Of a DNA stretch of 64,000 bases, positions 16,315 through 25,531 are shown in pieces. The notes under the pieces were generated by a model, which was not told the origin of the DNA, did not search any database, and was given only the letters and a program-made list of their open reading frames with translations. Origin of the DNA: Vibrio celticus. GTDB lineage: Bacteria; Pseudomonadota; Gammaproteobacteria; Enterobacterales; Vibrionaceae. The DNA is taken from NCBI RefSeq assembly GCF_024347335.1, contig NZ_AP025464.1:806001-870000 (forward strand). The letters are read 5' to 3'. Position numbers and translations under genes: made by a program. How positions within the stretch are numbered: position 1 is the stretch's first letter; the number at the start of each line of letters is the position of its first letter.

Positions 16315-17064
16315 ATGGAAATACTGTCTGACGCAGAGATGCTTCGTTACAATCGCCAGATCATTCTCAAACAGTTTGATTTTGAAGGCCAAGAAGCGCT
16401 GAAACAGAGCTCAATCTTAGTGTTAGGTGCAGGTGGTTTAGGCTGTGCCTCTGCTCAATACCTTGCGACGGCGGGCATTGGTACGCTAATGCTGATCGAC
16501 GACGATGTTGTCGAGCTTTCAAATTTGCAGCGACAAGTACTTCACACCGATACTGATATTGGTAAGAAGAAGGTCGATTCTGCCGCTGAATCTTTGCAGG
16601 TATTGAACCCGCACCTGACGATTGAAACTGTCGAACACAGGCTTGATGACGAGGCACTTGGCAAGTTAATTGAAGCACACTCGCTTGTTCTTGATGCCAG
16701 TGACAACGTCGAAACGCGCAATCAGTTGAACCGCTTATGTTACGCATCAAAAACGCCTCTAGTATCGGGCGCTGCGATTCGCATGGAAGGTCAGATTAGC
16801 GTATTCACTTATCAAGATGAAAATGCACCTTGCTACCAGTGCTTGAGCGCTCTATTCGGCAACGCTGCTCTAAGCTGTGTTGAAGCCGGTGTGATGGCAC
16901 CTGTTGTTGGCATGGTTGGCGCGGCTCAGGCTTTGGAAGCTATCAAGGTTATTGCCGGGTTTGGACAACCAAAGCAAGGCAAGCTTTTGATTCTCGATGC
17001 CATGTCTCACAGCTGGCGTGAAATGAATTTAATGAAGATGCCTAATTGTTCGGTGTGTGGATAA
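16315..17064 (+). CDS. moeB: Molybdopterin-synthase adenylyltransferase MoeB
   Basis: An E1-like enzyme that adenylates the C terminus of MoaD so that it can receive sulfur for molybdopterin synthesis. I choose ATG 16315 (seven bases after CGAGG) over the TTG at 16309, giving 249 residues, as in E. coli. The nucleotide site GAGGLG is at 38-43, the Arg finger lies in LSNLQRQVL, the MoaD-binding region DASDNVETR is at 127-135, and the zinc is held by C173/C176 (CYQC) and C245/C248 (CSVC). It is cotranscribed with moeA. Only a weak hairpin (AAGCC at 17096 / GGCTT at 17116 followed by T-run) marks the operon end. Confidence 0.96.
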   Translation: MEILSDAEMLRYNRQIILKQFDFEGQEALKQSSILVLGAGGLGCASAQYLATAGIGTLMLIDDDVVELSNLQRQVLHTDTDIGKKKVDSAAESLQVLNPHLTIETVEHRLDDEALGKLIEAHSLVLDASDNVETRNQLNRLCYASKTPLVSGAAIRMEGQISVFTYQDENAPCYQCLSALFGNAALSCVEAGVMAPVVGMVGAAQALEAIKVIAGFGQPKQGKLLILDAMSHSWREMNLMKMPNCSVCG

Positions 17065-17319
17065 GCTAAATCATATCCCCTCTTATCGAAAACTTAAGCC
17101 TTGACTATATGTTGGGGCTTTTTTATATCTCAACGTCAGCATCTCAACTCGCTTTATCAATTTGAAATACTCTATGAGAGATTAGTTTCATTTGAGTTCT
17201 CATTTTGAGAATACAATGAAAAAATCAGCACCACAAAATATAATCGTTAAAAATCAACATCTTAAATTTGGCACATAACTTGTAACTGTATCTGTACCTT
17301 CCATCACAAGGATGTAGAT

Positions 17320-19455
17320 ATGAGAATTACAACGTTAAGTTTGCTATTAAGTGCCCCTCTAGTCGCCAACGCAGCGCCATTCGATACCTGCCCTAGTCAA
17401 GCATACCTCTTTCAGTCGAAACCCGTTGAAGTTTGGGGTGTAAACCTAGTAACAGGTTCAACCACACTGTTAGAAGACGATACGGGTATGAATGCCAATA
17501 TCAATGGTGTCGGTTTCGACTTTCAAGACAGATATATTTATGGCTATGACACCACCAACAAACGTTTAGTGCGTCTTGGTCAAGACTTCCAAGCAGAAGT
17601 TATCAATACCAGTGGCTTACCAACCGATCACACCTTCTATGTCGGCGACGTATATGACCATGTGTATTACCTGTACCGCACAGGGAAAGGTTTATTCACC
17701 GTTGACCTATCGCCGTTAGACGCTGACCCAAACGCGACTGTTACAGTTAACAAAATCGCAGGCAGCCCTGCAACTGTAAAACTGACTGATTTTGCTTTCC
17801 ATCCAAGTGATGGCTCTTTATATGGTATCGACAATAACTCGGGTGGCTTGTACAGCTTCAACCCGACTACAGGTGCAGAAACCTATATTGGTGATACCGG
17901 AGAAACAGGGACGTTTGGCGCAGGTTATTTTGATGTGAACGGCTACTACTACGTATCGAGAAATCAAGACGGTAAGATCTACCGTATCAACCTATCCCCA
18001 GATAACGCTGCAAACATCGCTGCAGGTGTCGTTCCTGCTGTAGAGTTTGTATCGAATGGCCCTTCTTCTAATCAAAATGATGGTGCTCGCTGTGCGAATG
18101 CACCTGTCGTAGATGAAGATTCCAACATCGACTTCGGTGACGCTCCAGATACTTACCTAACGTTATTAGCAAGTAACGGTCCTCGACATGAACTAGATGG
18201 TGTGACTTGGTTAGGTACAGACGCGCCCGACGCCGATCTTGACGGCTACGTAACACCGCAATCGGATGAAAGCGTGGGTATTGATGATGAGTGGGCGAAC
18301 GGTGGTATCGGTTTTGTAACCGCACTTGAAGCTGGTCTTGATTCAAAAGTGGTGATTGAAGCTTCAACAACCGGTTACCTTTCAGCTTGGATAGACTGGA
18401 ACCAAGATGGCAGCTTCGATGGCGCCAACGAGCAAGTGTTTACCGATTACGCGCTCGATGCTGGTGAAAACGATCTGTTCCTAAATGTCGATATCAACGC
18501 ACTGACCGGTACGACTTGGGCTCGATTTAGATTCAGTCAACAAACCAACCTAAGTTACTTTGGCGGTTCAACCTCTGGTGAGGTGGTCGATATTCAAGTC
18601 GATGTTCTTAACGATGGTGCCACAGCTCGTTACTTCCCGAGTGCTTCCGGCTACGCAACGCTCGCGTACGAAGATAACTGGCCATATAAAGCCGACTACG
18701 ACATGAACGATGCTGTTCTTATGTATCGTATTACTGAAATCCTTAAAGATGGAAAAGTCGTTAAGTCAACTATCGACGGCCGCCTAGCTGCTGTCGGGGC
18801 ATCGTACAGAAATGGTTTTGCTGTTCGACTTCCTAACCTTGACCCGAGCTTGGTGAGTAGTGGCAGCTCTTACATGAAACACAATGGCGTATTCACTGAC
18901 CTCGATCTAGAAGATGGACGTAGCGAAGCAATCTTTGTTATCGCCAATGACCTGACAGAAAAAATCAGCACTGGCTGTACCTTCTACCGCACCAGTAATG
19001 GATGTAAAGAGGATGAGCAGTTCTCGTTCCAAATTGGTATTACCTTAGCCGGTGACGGTGTGAGTACTGGCAGCTGGACCGATATGCCTTACGACCCGTT
19101 CATCTTCGCAACGCCTGGGTATTATCACGGTGAAAACCTACCTCTACATCCAGGACGCAGCTGGGAGGTTCACTTGCCAGACCAAGCGCCAACAGAAGCA
19201 TTTGATACCACTAACCTCTTTGAAGCTGGATTAGGCGTTGATGACAGTAATCCATCAACAGGTAAATACTTCAAAACAGTAGAAAATCACCCTTGGGCGC
19301 TAATAGTGACTTCAGATGACGAATGGGAGTGGCCTTTAGAGTACGTCGATATTGTTACCGCTTATCCAGAGTTTAAAGAATACGCAGAATCCGGCGGTGA
19401 AACGAACCAGACATGGTACCAATCACCTGCAGACAACCAACGTTACGAACCTTAA
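17320..19455 (+). CDS. Secreted LruC-domain protein
   Basis: A 711-residue exported protein. A short signal peptide (MRITTLSLLLSAPLVANAAP) is followed by a beta-propeller-like module, about 25-260 (repeated patterns such as GVGFDFQDRYIYGYDTTNKR and FAFHPSDGSLYGIDNNSGG; like DUF6923). Next comes a GEVED-type beta-sandwich, about 270-430 (DFGDAPDTYLTL, SAWIDWNQDGSFDGANEQVF, SGEVVDIQVDV). The C-terminal LruC domain, about 445-705, carries the hallmark YEDNWPYKADYDMNDAVLMY. LruC domains occur in surface proteins of Leptospira and vibrios; the function is not established. Several Asp-rich loops suggest calcium binding. A predicted lipoprotein gene follows with a Shine-Dalgarno sequence overlapping the stop codon, suggesting a two-gene surface system. 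Confidence 0.85.
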   Translation: MRITTLSLLLSAPLVANAAPFDTCPSQAYLFQSKPVEVWGVNLVTGSTTLLEDDTGMNANINGVGFDFQDRYIYGYDTTNKRLVRLGQDFQAEVINTSGLPTDHTFYVGDVYDHVYYLYRTGKGLFTVDLSPLDADPNATVTVNKIAGSPATVKLTDFAFHPSDGSLYGIDNNSGGLYSFNPTTGAETYIGDTGETGTFGAGYFDVNGYYYVSRNQDGKIYRINLSPDNAANIAAGVVPAVEFVSNGPSSNQNDGARCANAPVVDEDSNIDFGDAPDTYLTLLASNGPRHELDGVTWLGTDAPDADLDGYVTPQSDESVGIDDEWANGGIGFVTALEAGLDSKVVIEASTTGYLSAWIDWNQDGSFDGANEQVFTDYALDAGENDLFLNVDINALTGTTWARFRFSQQTNLSYFGGSTSGEVVDIQVDVLNDGATARYFPSASGYATLAYEDNWPYKADYDMNDAVLMYRITEILKDGKVVKSTIDGRLAAVGASYRNGFAVRLPNLDPSLVSSGSSYMKHNGVFTDLDLEDGRSEAIFVIANDLTEKISTGCTFYRTSNGCKEDEQFSFQIGITLAGDGVSTGSWTDMPYDPFIFATPGYYHGENLPLHPGRSWEVHLPDQAPTEAFDTTNLFEAGLGVDDSNPSTGKYFKTVENHPWALIVTSDDEWEWPLEYVDIVTAYPEFKEYAESGGETNQTWYQSPADNQRYEP

Positions 19456-19541
19456 GGAGAGACGTTATGACTATTCACACTAAACAATATCGAGACAATC
19501 ATTGCGTTGATTCAAGTCGCAATCTCTCTGAGGAAAAACGT

Positions 19542-20078
19542 ATGTCTGTACAAAGCACTTGGAACATGAAGAAGTCACTAGCCGTTATTTTAGCAGCAGC
19601 GCCATTAGTATTAGCCGGTTGTGGTGGTGGTGGCGGTAGCAGTGCATCTACTCCATCGCCATCTACACCGTCGGCACCTGCAACCCCGTCGACTCCGGTA
19701 ACAGCAACGCCTTCGCCGTCTCCCGCGACAAGTGCGGTAGCAGCGCAAAGCTATACGATGAGTGATTTGGTGGTACCTGACGGGTTTGACTACAACTCTG
19801 TTGAACAGTTTGATCTCGACATCGACATCAGCAGCATTTCGACAGACCGTTCTTTTGTGACCGTTTATAGCCGATTTAGTACAAGAGATGACTCAACCTT
19901 GAAGCCAGATTACTCCAGCAAGGTCATTGCTGGCCCATTAGATAATGGTGTGTTCGCCTCTAACTTTGCAGCACCGGTAAACCATGAAGCACTCTTGATA
20001 GAGATTTGGTTCTACGATGGTCAACCTCCATTACAACAAGTGGTTTCCAGTGGTGACTCTCAGATTGTCTGGCAGTAA
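19542..20078 (+). CDS. Lipoprotein with Pro/Ser/Thr linker, partner of the LruC protein
   Basis: A 178-residue predicted lipoprotein. The segment MKKSLAVILAAAPLVLAGC ends in a clear lipobox (LAGC). A glycine patch then a Ser/Thr/Pro-rich linker of about 45 residues (SASTPSPSTPSAPATPSTP) leads to a small beta-rich domain of about 110 residues (YTMSDLVVPDGFDYNSVEQF to the end). Three starts compete: 19467 (strongest ribosome site AAGGAGA, but 33 extra residues before the signal), 19542 (GAGGA, used here) and 19566 (closest to a normal signal peptide). The protein is not recognised beyond its architecture. Its position directly after the LruC gene and its terminator at 20156 suggest joint expression and function at the cell surface. 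Confidence 0.72.
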   Translation: MSVQSTWNMKKSLAVILAAAPLVLAGCGGGGGSSASTPSPSTPSAPATPSTPVTATPSPSPATSAVAAQSYTMSDLVVPDGFDYNSVEQFDLDIDISSISTDRSFVTVYSRFSTRDDSTLKPDYSSKVIAGPLDNGVFASNFAAPVNHEALLIEIWFYDGQPPLQQVVSSGDSQIVWQ

Positions 20079-20155
20079 GTCGTTTAGCAGCAGGTAACTT
20101 GTCGTTAACTAGACCTATGGCGAAACAGAGTCAAAATTGATTGTTTGTAAGCAGG

Positions 20156-20177
20156 AAGTGAGCAGAAATGCTCACTT
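20156..20177 (+). terminator. Terminator after the LruC/lipoprotein pair
   Basis: A nine-base perfect stem AAGTGAGCA / TGCTCACTT with a GAAA tetraloop, followed by a T-run. Confidence 0.9.
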
Positions 20178-20284
20178 TTTTGTCTTCGCCGAAGTGTGGT
20201 TAATTCAGCTTTCTTAGCGAGTAGCATTCACTTTACCACCAATCTCACTTATATTTTCAACATAACCTTCAAAGACTTACTCTC

Positions 20285-20599
20285 ATGAAACAGTTAAAAA
20301 TAGGTCTATTTATCTTAATGTGTGGCGTAGGCGTGTTAGTTGCCCTTGCCTATTTCCCGCTAACATCAGAGACGGGGCAACGCATTCAAGCCAAAGTGAT
20401 TTCGAACACGCTGACTCAATCCTTAGATGGACACAGGCGTTATCTTACGGTTCAGACAAAAGATAATGACGTATTTCGGGTCTCTATTGCTCTTACCACA
20501 GACTGCCCTATTGATTCTGTGGTCGCGCTTGATACATTAAACAATCAAATAACCGGACAAAGCAGTTATCAGTTCATCCACTGTCGAGCTGCACAGTAG
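20285..20599 (+). CDS. Small hypothetical membrane-anchored or exported protein
   Basis: A 104-residue protein beginning with a basic n-region and a hydrophobic stretch (MKQLKIGLFILMCGVGVLVALAYF written in part: LFILMCGVGVLVALAYF), acting as a signal anchor or uncleaved signal. The remaining ~75 residues are hydrophilic with beta propensity (HRRYLTVQTKDNDVFRVSIA) and two cysteines (in TTDCPIDS and FIHCRAAQ) that could form a disulfide in the periplasm. The family is not recognised. It stands alone between a terminator and the repeat tract before sseA. The Shine-Dalgarno sequence is weak. Confidence 0.6.
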   Translation: MKQLKIGLFILMCGVGVLVALAYFPLTSETGQRIQAKVISNTLTQSLDGHRRYLTVQTKDNDVFRVSIALTTDCPIDSVVALDTLNNQITGQSSYQFIHCRAAQ

Positions 20600-20611
20600 C
20601 CATCGATACAA

Positions 20612-20718
20612 CAACGGTATTCGTACAAGCAACTGTATTCGCAAAAGCAACAGTAATCGCTCTAACACTGTATTTGCTATAACAGCAAGAATCGCTAAAA
20701 CAACAAGAATGGATATAA
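20612..20718 (+). repeat. Six imperfect 18-bp tandem repeats running into the sseA start
   Basis: Units begin at 20612, 20630, 20648, 20666 (17 bases), 20683 and 20701, with a consensus near CAACxGTATTCGCTAAAA (first unit CAACGGTATTCGTACAAG, second CAACTGTATTCGCAAAAG). The last unit contains the first ATG of sseA, so the tract replaces the usual promoter-proximal leader and ribosome site. The copies are degenerate, so it is probably an old expansion. Confidence 0.75.
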
Positions 20719-21572
20719 CAATAATGAATCAGCCACTCATCTCACCAGAACAACTTCAACAACGTTTGCTAGAAAAAGACAATATCATCCTCCTCGACGC
20801 CAGTATCGAGTTTCAAATTCCAAGCGAGTCCGAGAAGATCAAAGGAGAAATGATTCCTGGGGCTATTCGTTTTGACTACGACAAGGACTTTTGTAACAAG
20901 CACACTCTGCTTCCTCACATGTTCCCGAGCGAAAAACACTTCAACACTCGCGCAAAAGAAATTGGCATCAATCAAGACAGTACGATTGTGGTTTACGATA
21001 ACTCCGGAACCTTCGCTTCTCCCCGTGCGTGGTGGATGTTTATGGCAATGGGACACAACGACGTATTCATCTTAGATGGCGGTTTGCCAGCTTGGATCGA
21101 AGCTGGTTGCGCGACCGAGACTGACTATCGCACCGAAGTAAAGGCAGGCAATTTTGAAGGCCATCTTCAAGACAACTACTTTGTCAGTGCTCAGCAAATT
21201 GAAAGTTACTCAACTGACAAGAGCGCAAACATTGTAGATGCTCGTTCTAAAGCTCGTTTCGATTCAGAAGTTCCTGAACCACGTGAAGGCTTGCGTAGTG
21301 GCCATATACCGAATTCTATTTGCCTACCATTTGCCCAAGTACTCAAAAACGGCAAGTTAAAGTCCCAAGAAGAGCTTATTGATATCTTTTCAACGCTAGA
21401 ATTAACGCCTTCTCAACCTATGTTCTTTAGCTGTGGCTCTGGCGTAACAGCTTGCATCATATTATTAGCCGCTAAACTCGCTGGCTATAACGGTGAAATG
21501 GGTGTTTACGATGGTTCATGGACGGAATGGGGTGCTAACGACAAACTCCCTATCGCCATGACTAAAAAGTAA
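20709..21572 (+). CDS. sseA: 3-Mercaptopyruvate / thiosulfate sulfurtransferase
   Basis: A 287-residue tandem-rhodanese enzyme that transfers sulfur from 3-mercaptopyruvate to thiol acceptors or cyanide in the cytosol. The inactive N-terminal rhodanese domain covers about 10-140 (VVYDNSGTFASPRAWWM, LDGGLPAWIEAG), the active one about 155-285. The catalytic loop is CGSGVTA at 242-248 with Cys242; the G-S-G-V-T-A form is that of mercaptopyruvate rather than thiosulfate (CRxGx[R/T]) enzymes. Residues linking the domains (VDARSKARFDS, GHIPNSICLPF) are conserved. Start candidates are 20709 and 20724 (MNQPLISPEQL, the more usual N terminus); neither has a good ribosome site because an 18-bp repeat tract lies directly upstream. 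Confidence 0.9.
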   Translation: MDITIMNQPLISPEQLQQRLLEKDNIILLDASIEFQIPSESEKIKGEMIPGAIRFDYDKDFCNKHTLLPHMFPSEKHFNTRAKEIGINQDSTIVVYDNSGTFASPRAWWMFMAMGHNDVFILDGGLPAWIEAGCATETDYRTEVKAGNFEGHLQDNYFVSAQQIESYSTDKSANIVDARSKARFDSEVPEPREGLRSGHIPNSICLPFAQVLKNGKLKSQEELIDIFSTLELTPSQPMFFSCGSGVTACIILLAAKLAGYNGEMGVYDGSWTEWGANDKLPIAMTKK

Positions 21573-21957
21573 TTCAACTTCGCCTAATGCAACTATTAGA
21601 ATATACTGCGCATGCATAAAGAGCTTACTGATAATGATGGCCCCACGTCTCATGAAGTAAGCCTCTATGTCGCAGTTAACGCTATGTTCATTTGAGACCA
21701 AGACTCGATTCACGCCGTTTGATTTGTAACCCACATCAACTTGCTAACCATAATTCGTGATTAATCATAAACTAATCGTTATCGACGTTATGAATACTAA
21801 TTTTTCACTCAAGAATCTCTGCTCGTAGTCGTTACACTATTTAATCATTAATACTTTCATCATTGATGTTTGTATTTTTCGTTGCATGAATCGCGCTGAC
21901 AACCCAATAGTTTGTCACTTGCAGTCTGTTAAAAGTAGTAACCAATAAAGGCATCTC
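21573..21957. other. Spacer between sseA and the GGDEF/EAL gene
   Basis: About 385 bases with no gene I can support. A 27-codon frame from 21612 (MHKELTDNDGPTSHEVSLYV) has no ribosome site and is probably chance. The right half is AT-rich and presumably carries the promoter of the GGDEF/EAL gene. Confidence 0.5.
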
Positions 21958-24261
21958 ATGGCTCTATTTAAGCAAAATATCTGGTCGCTGTACGCGTTTG
22001 TCGTACTACTGACCCTGATACTTTTCGCCGCGTTGGGAATAACAAACTGGAAAGCGAACAGAGACGACTTCATAGAGCAGCAACACATCCAGGTTGAGAT
22101 TTTTTCTAGCTCCGTCAACTCGCTGCTGACCAGTCAAGAAGCCTTGTTAGAAGTGGTTGGCCATCAACTTGCTCAACAGTCTGATTTCACACGTACTGCA
22201 TCTATCCAGATCAGGCCAATATTAGACAAGCTACTTGAGACCCACCCTGCGATAGCAGCGTTTGGCTTGTTGAATACCGACGGTGATTACCTATCGATCA
22301 GCTCAAATCTCCAACTTGCGAATCAAAGGAACTTACTGCAATACGCGCCAACGAAAGACTCCTTTTTAGACGCCCTATCAAGCAGTAGCATGGTGCTTGG
22401 CCGTACCTATTTTCAAGAATCGTTGAATAGCTTGGTTATCCCGCTGAGAAAATCCATTTCGATCGATGGTAATAAAATCGATGCAGTAATGACCGCAGGG
22501 CTGCGGTTAGACGCCCCGATCGTATTTGAAAATAATGCTCACGCCGGAAGTTTCAATACACTAAGCCTGATCAGAACAGACAATTATCGCCAGTTTTATT
22601 CGAGTGATATCGAATCTGAGAGTGCATATTCCTCTCCAGTCGGCAAAGATGTCCTACAACGTATTGCACGGACCTTTACCGACCACTTCGGAATCAGCGT
22701 GCAAGAAGCGATGAATGGGCAAGAAACCTACTCTTTTGTCGTCGACGATGAACAATACCACTCTTTAATGAGCGCAAAATACATCCCAAACTACAAATTA
22801 TGGGTGGTTGGACGTACGGATCTAACTCACGTCGATAGCATATTTATACAAGAGTTCAGCATTCTTTTCGTTGCCTTTATTTTTCTTCAATTTGGTTTCT
22901 ACTTTTTGGTTAAGTCGATTGCCAAGAATGAACAGCGCACTCGTAGCCAACTCATTTATCAGGCTAACCATGATCCATTAACCTCTCTACCAAACCGCTT
23001 GTACATGCGTAAAAATATTGGTAAATGGATTGAGGATGAGTCAGAGCAGTTCTCGCTGTTGTTTATTGATATCGATAACTTTAAATGTGTCAATGATACC
23101 CACGGACACGACTTCGGCGACAAGGTGCTCAAACAAATAGCTTTGCGTTTGATGCGATTCCGATCTCGACTCAGCCTCTTAGTACGTGAATCAAGCGATG
23201 AGTTTTTGTTCTTAACGCCATTGTCGAATGAAGCTGAGGTAAAACGACTCGCCAAGCGTATTATTGAAGTGCTTTCTCAACCTTATGAAGTTGAAAGCGC
23301 TCAGTTTTTGTTAGGTTGCAGCATCGGCGTAGCACGTTTCCCTGAACACGGAAAAGATCTGGATAGCCTGTTACGTTCTGCCGATATTTCGATGTACAAA
23401 GCGAAACAGCAGCAAAACTCGTACAGTATTTTCACAACGGAAATGCAAGACGCGCACCTCTACAAAATGAAAGTAGAACAAAGGCTACGCATCGCTATCG
23501 AGAAACAAACGCTGTTCATGGTTTTCCAACCGCTGGTTCGTGCAAATGAAAGTATTCATGGTGTAGAAGCACTCGTGCGCTGGATTGATGACGAATTGGG
23601 CTTTGTTCCACCAGAAGTCTTTATACCTATAGCAGAGAACACAGGCTTAATGCAAAAACTGGGGACTTTTATTATTGAGTCCAGCATTATGCAGATCGCC
23701 CACTTGCACCGAACAACAGAACAAAAGATCGGGCTGTCGATCAACATATCAGTGCGTCAGTTTTCTCATCAATCCTTCTCTGAGCACTTGTTCGCGACGC
23801 TAGAAAAGTATCAGCTCTCTCCTAGCTGTTTAACGCTAGAAATTACGGAGAGCTTGTTCATTGAAGATGTGACTTTGGTGAAACCGACTTTTGAAGCCCT
23901 CAAAGAGAAGAATATAAAGATCTCTTTAGATGATTTCGGTACAGGCTATTCATCACTCAGCATGTTGAAAGCACTGCCTATCGATGAGCTTAAAATCGAT
24001 AAGAGCTTTATTGAGAACATTGCTGTCGATCAGCAGTCACTCACAATGGTGCAAAACATCATCGCAATCGGTAAGAATTTCGGCATGGTGGTATTGGCTG
24101 AAGGCGTAGAATCAAACGAACACTTCGCGATTCTAAAGGCGTGTGGATGTGACTTAATGCAAGGCTATTACTTCTCTCGCCCTATTCCTTACGATGAGCT
24201 GTGTGAGTTTTTATCTCCAGCTTTAGCAAAGGAAGTCGAGCTGACAGAATCCGAAAGTTAA
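21958..24261 (+). CDS. Membrane GGDEF-EAL protein, degenerate GGDEF, likely c-di-GMP phosphodiesterase
   Basis: A 767-residue inner-membrane signalling protein. Membrane segments lie at about 9-29 (LYAFVVLLTLILFAALGI) and 300-322 (EFSILFVAFIFLQFGFYFLV), enclosing a periplasmic Cache-like sensor of about 270 residues. The GGDEF domain (about 335-500; HDPLTSLPNRLYM, FIDIDNFKCVNDTHGHDFGD) has SSDEF at 412-416 in place of GGDEF, so cyclase activity is unlikely. The EAL domain (about 510-755) keeps EAL at 537-539 (VEALVRW), the metal-site and catalytic blocks LEITESLFIED and DDFGTGYSSLSMLKALPIDE, and KIDKSFI, so it should hydrolyse c-di-GMP. It is monocistronic. What it senses is unknown. Confidence 0.92.
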   Translation: MALFKQNIWSLYAFVVLLTLILFAALGITNWKANRDDFIEQQHIQVEIFSSSVNSLLTSQEALLEVVGHQLAQQSDFTRTASIQIRPILDKLLETHPAIAAFGLLNTDGDYLSISSNLQLANQRNLLQYAPTKDSFLDALSSSSMVLGRTYFQESLNSLVIPLRKSISIDGNKIDAVMTAGLRLDAPIVFENNAHAGSFNTLSLIRTDNYRQFYSSDIESESAYSSPVGKDVLQRIARTFTDHFGISVQEAMNGQETYSFVVDDEQYHSLMSAKYIPNYKLWVVGRTDLTHVDSIFIQEFSILFVAFIFLQFGFYFLVKSIAKNEQRTRSQLIYQANHDPLTSLPNRLYMRKNIGKWIEDESEQFSLLFIDIDNFKCVNDTHGHDFGDKVLKQIALRLMRFRSRLSLLVRESSDEFLFLTPLSNEAEVKRLAKRIIEVLSQPYEVESAQFLLGCSIGVARFPEHGKDLDSLLRSADISMYKAKQQQNSYSIFTTEMQDAHLYKMKVEQRLRIAIEKQTLFMVFQPLVRANESIHGVEALVRWIDDELGFVPPEVFIPIAENTGLMQKLGTFIIESSIMQIAHLHRTTEQKIGLSINISVRQFSHQSFSEHLFATLEKYQLSPSCLTLEITESLFIEDVTLVKPTFEALKEKNIKISLDDFGTGYSSLSMLKALPIDELKIDKSFIENIAVDQQSLTMVQNIIAIGKNFGMVVLAEGVESNEHFAILKACGCDLMQGYYFSRPIPYDELCEFLSPALAKEVELTESES

Positions 24262-24370
24262 CGAGTAGCGTCACGATTCAAACCTCTAGACATTGGCTGA
24301 ATCAAGCAGATGGGGAAAGTAGATTTACATCTATGCTTCCCCAAAAACCATAGATGCATTTAAAGCTCAT

Positions 24371-25531
24371 TCAATCTGGATTCGGTAAATTTTGGCTCCA
24401 TAAGTCACTCTCTATCTTTTTTTGATATCCGTACGCAAACAACTTTTGCATATACTCTAGGCTAAACGAGTTAAGATTATCTTTCGAAAAATCATCGTCT
24501 ATGTAAGCAAGATGAAAGCCAATCTGATTTCGCTCACTGTAATTATAGATATGTTCTATATCACCAATACTTTGCCGGCGAATCAAAATCGATAAAGCAC
24601 GGTAAGAGACTGACGCTAAACCATTTTCCACTTCTTCGAATTCTGGCTTCAGGAAACCATTACGTATGACGTAGATGTTCCTTTTTACGTCTCTTGACGT
24701 TGACGCCAAAGGTGTTTGAAAACCTTGAGGAATGAGAAACACTTGTCGTGACACGCCACCATCTACATGCAACTCATCTAGCGTTCCTCCTTCATAAGGC
24801 AACACAATTCGAGTCGCAGGGAACAGGCCTGGTACAGCACTACTCGCGATAATAATATCTTGAATCAAATACTGTGCTTCAGGCGTACCGATCTGCGCTA
24901 TTTTTCCAATGTCCCAAATTGCCATTTTTTGATTGTCTAAACTGGTTGTTGCTATCAGCAATAACCGCCCTTTACTTCTCTCAAGTGCAAGCTGATTAAG
25001 CATAGTGACATCGACAGCGTGACGCACTTTGCGTTCAAAGCCACTCACATCCACCATTGAGTTACGAAAAGGTAACTTAAAAATCGAGTTACGCTTAAAC
25101 ATCTCTTCAGCTGACGTTCTCGTATAGTAGTACTCTAGTGCTTGATCGTAATCACTTCCTAAAAAGGCAAACACCGACACAATTGCACCGGTTGAAACTC
25201 CCGTGACCACGTCGAACTCGGGTCGAGTACCGCTTTTGGTCCATGCATTCAAAACACCAGCAGAGAAAGCTCCATCAAACCCGCCCCCAGACAAAGCAAG
25301 ATGATTCACCTGTCCAGACAAGTTACTGTGCTCAACTAATGAATCTATCGCGTTATCGATATCGTAATTATCAGCAGAGTTGACAGACTCATCCCAAAAT
25401 CTCAACCCAGGAGTATTAAGGGGATTTATCTGCTCAGACTTTAAGGAGATGTTTCGCTCAGGGGTTTGTGCGCACCCAGACGTGACGAGTATCAGTAACA
25501 GCGTAATAACTACCGCATAATGTGGCGTCAT
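24371..25531 (-). CDS. Patatin-like phospholipase lipoprotein
   Basis: A 386-residue predicted lipoprotein (lipobox VTSGC, Cys20) with a patatin-like phospholipase domain. The oxyanion element SGGGFDGAF is at 81-89, the nucleophile elbow GVSTG at 111-115 (Ser113) and the catalytic-dyad motif DGG at 257-259, so all catalytic residues are present. It would cleave lipid ester bonds in the periplasm or at the outer membrane. Its start overlaps the stop of the upstream membrane transporter gene by one base (TAATG), making it the third gene of an HlyD - FUSC - patatin operon. This suggests a role linked to that export system, perhaps envelope lipid turnover; the link is inference. Confidence 0.88.
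   Translation of the reverse strand: MTPHYAVVITLLLILVTSGCAQTPERNISLKSEQINPLNTPGLRFWDESVNSADNYDIDNAIDSLVEHSNLSGQVNHLALSGGGFDGAFSAGVLNAWTKSGTRPEFDVVTGVSTGAIVSVFAFLGSDYDQALEYYYTRTSAEEMFKRNSIFKLPFRNSMVDVSGFERKVRHAVDVTMLNQLALERSKGRLLLIATTSLDNQKMAIWDIGKIAQIGTPEAQYLIQDIIIASSAVPGLFPATRIVLPYEGGTLDELHVDGGVSRQVFLIPQGFQTPLASTSRDVKRNIYVIRNGFLKPEFEEVENGLASVSYRALSILIRRQSIGDIEHIYNYSERNQIGFHLAYIDDDFSKDNLNSFSLEYMQKLFAYGYQKKIESDLWSQNLPNPD

Noticed and set aside
21612..21695. 27-codon ORF downstream of sseA
   Set aside because: It has no ribosome site and no features; it is most likely chance.
24311..24342. Terminator hairpin between the GGDEF/EAL and patatin genes
   Set aside because: GGGGAA...TTCCCC arms pair only with mismatches and there is no T-run on either strand; it may form structure but I cannot call it a terminator.
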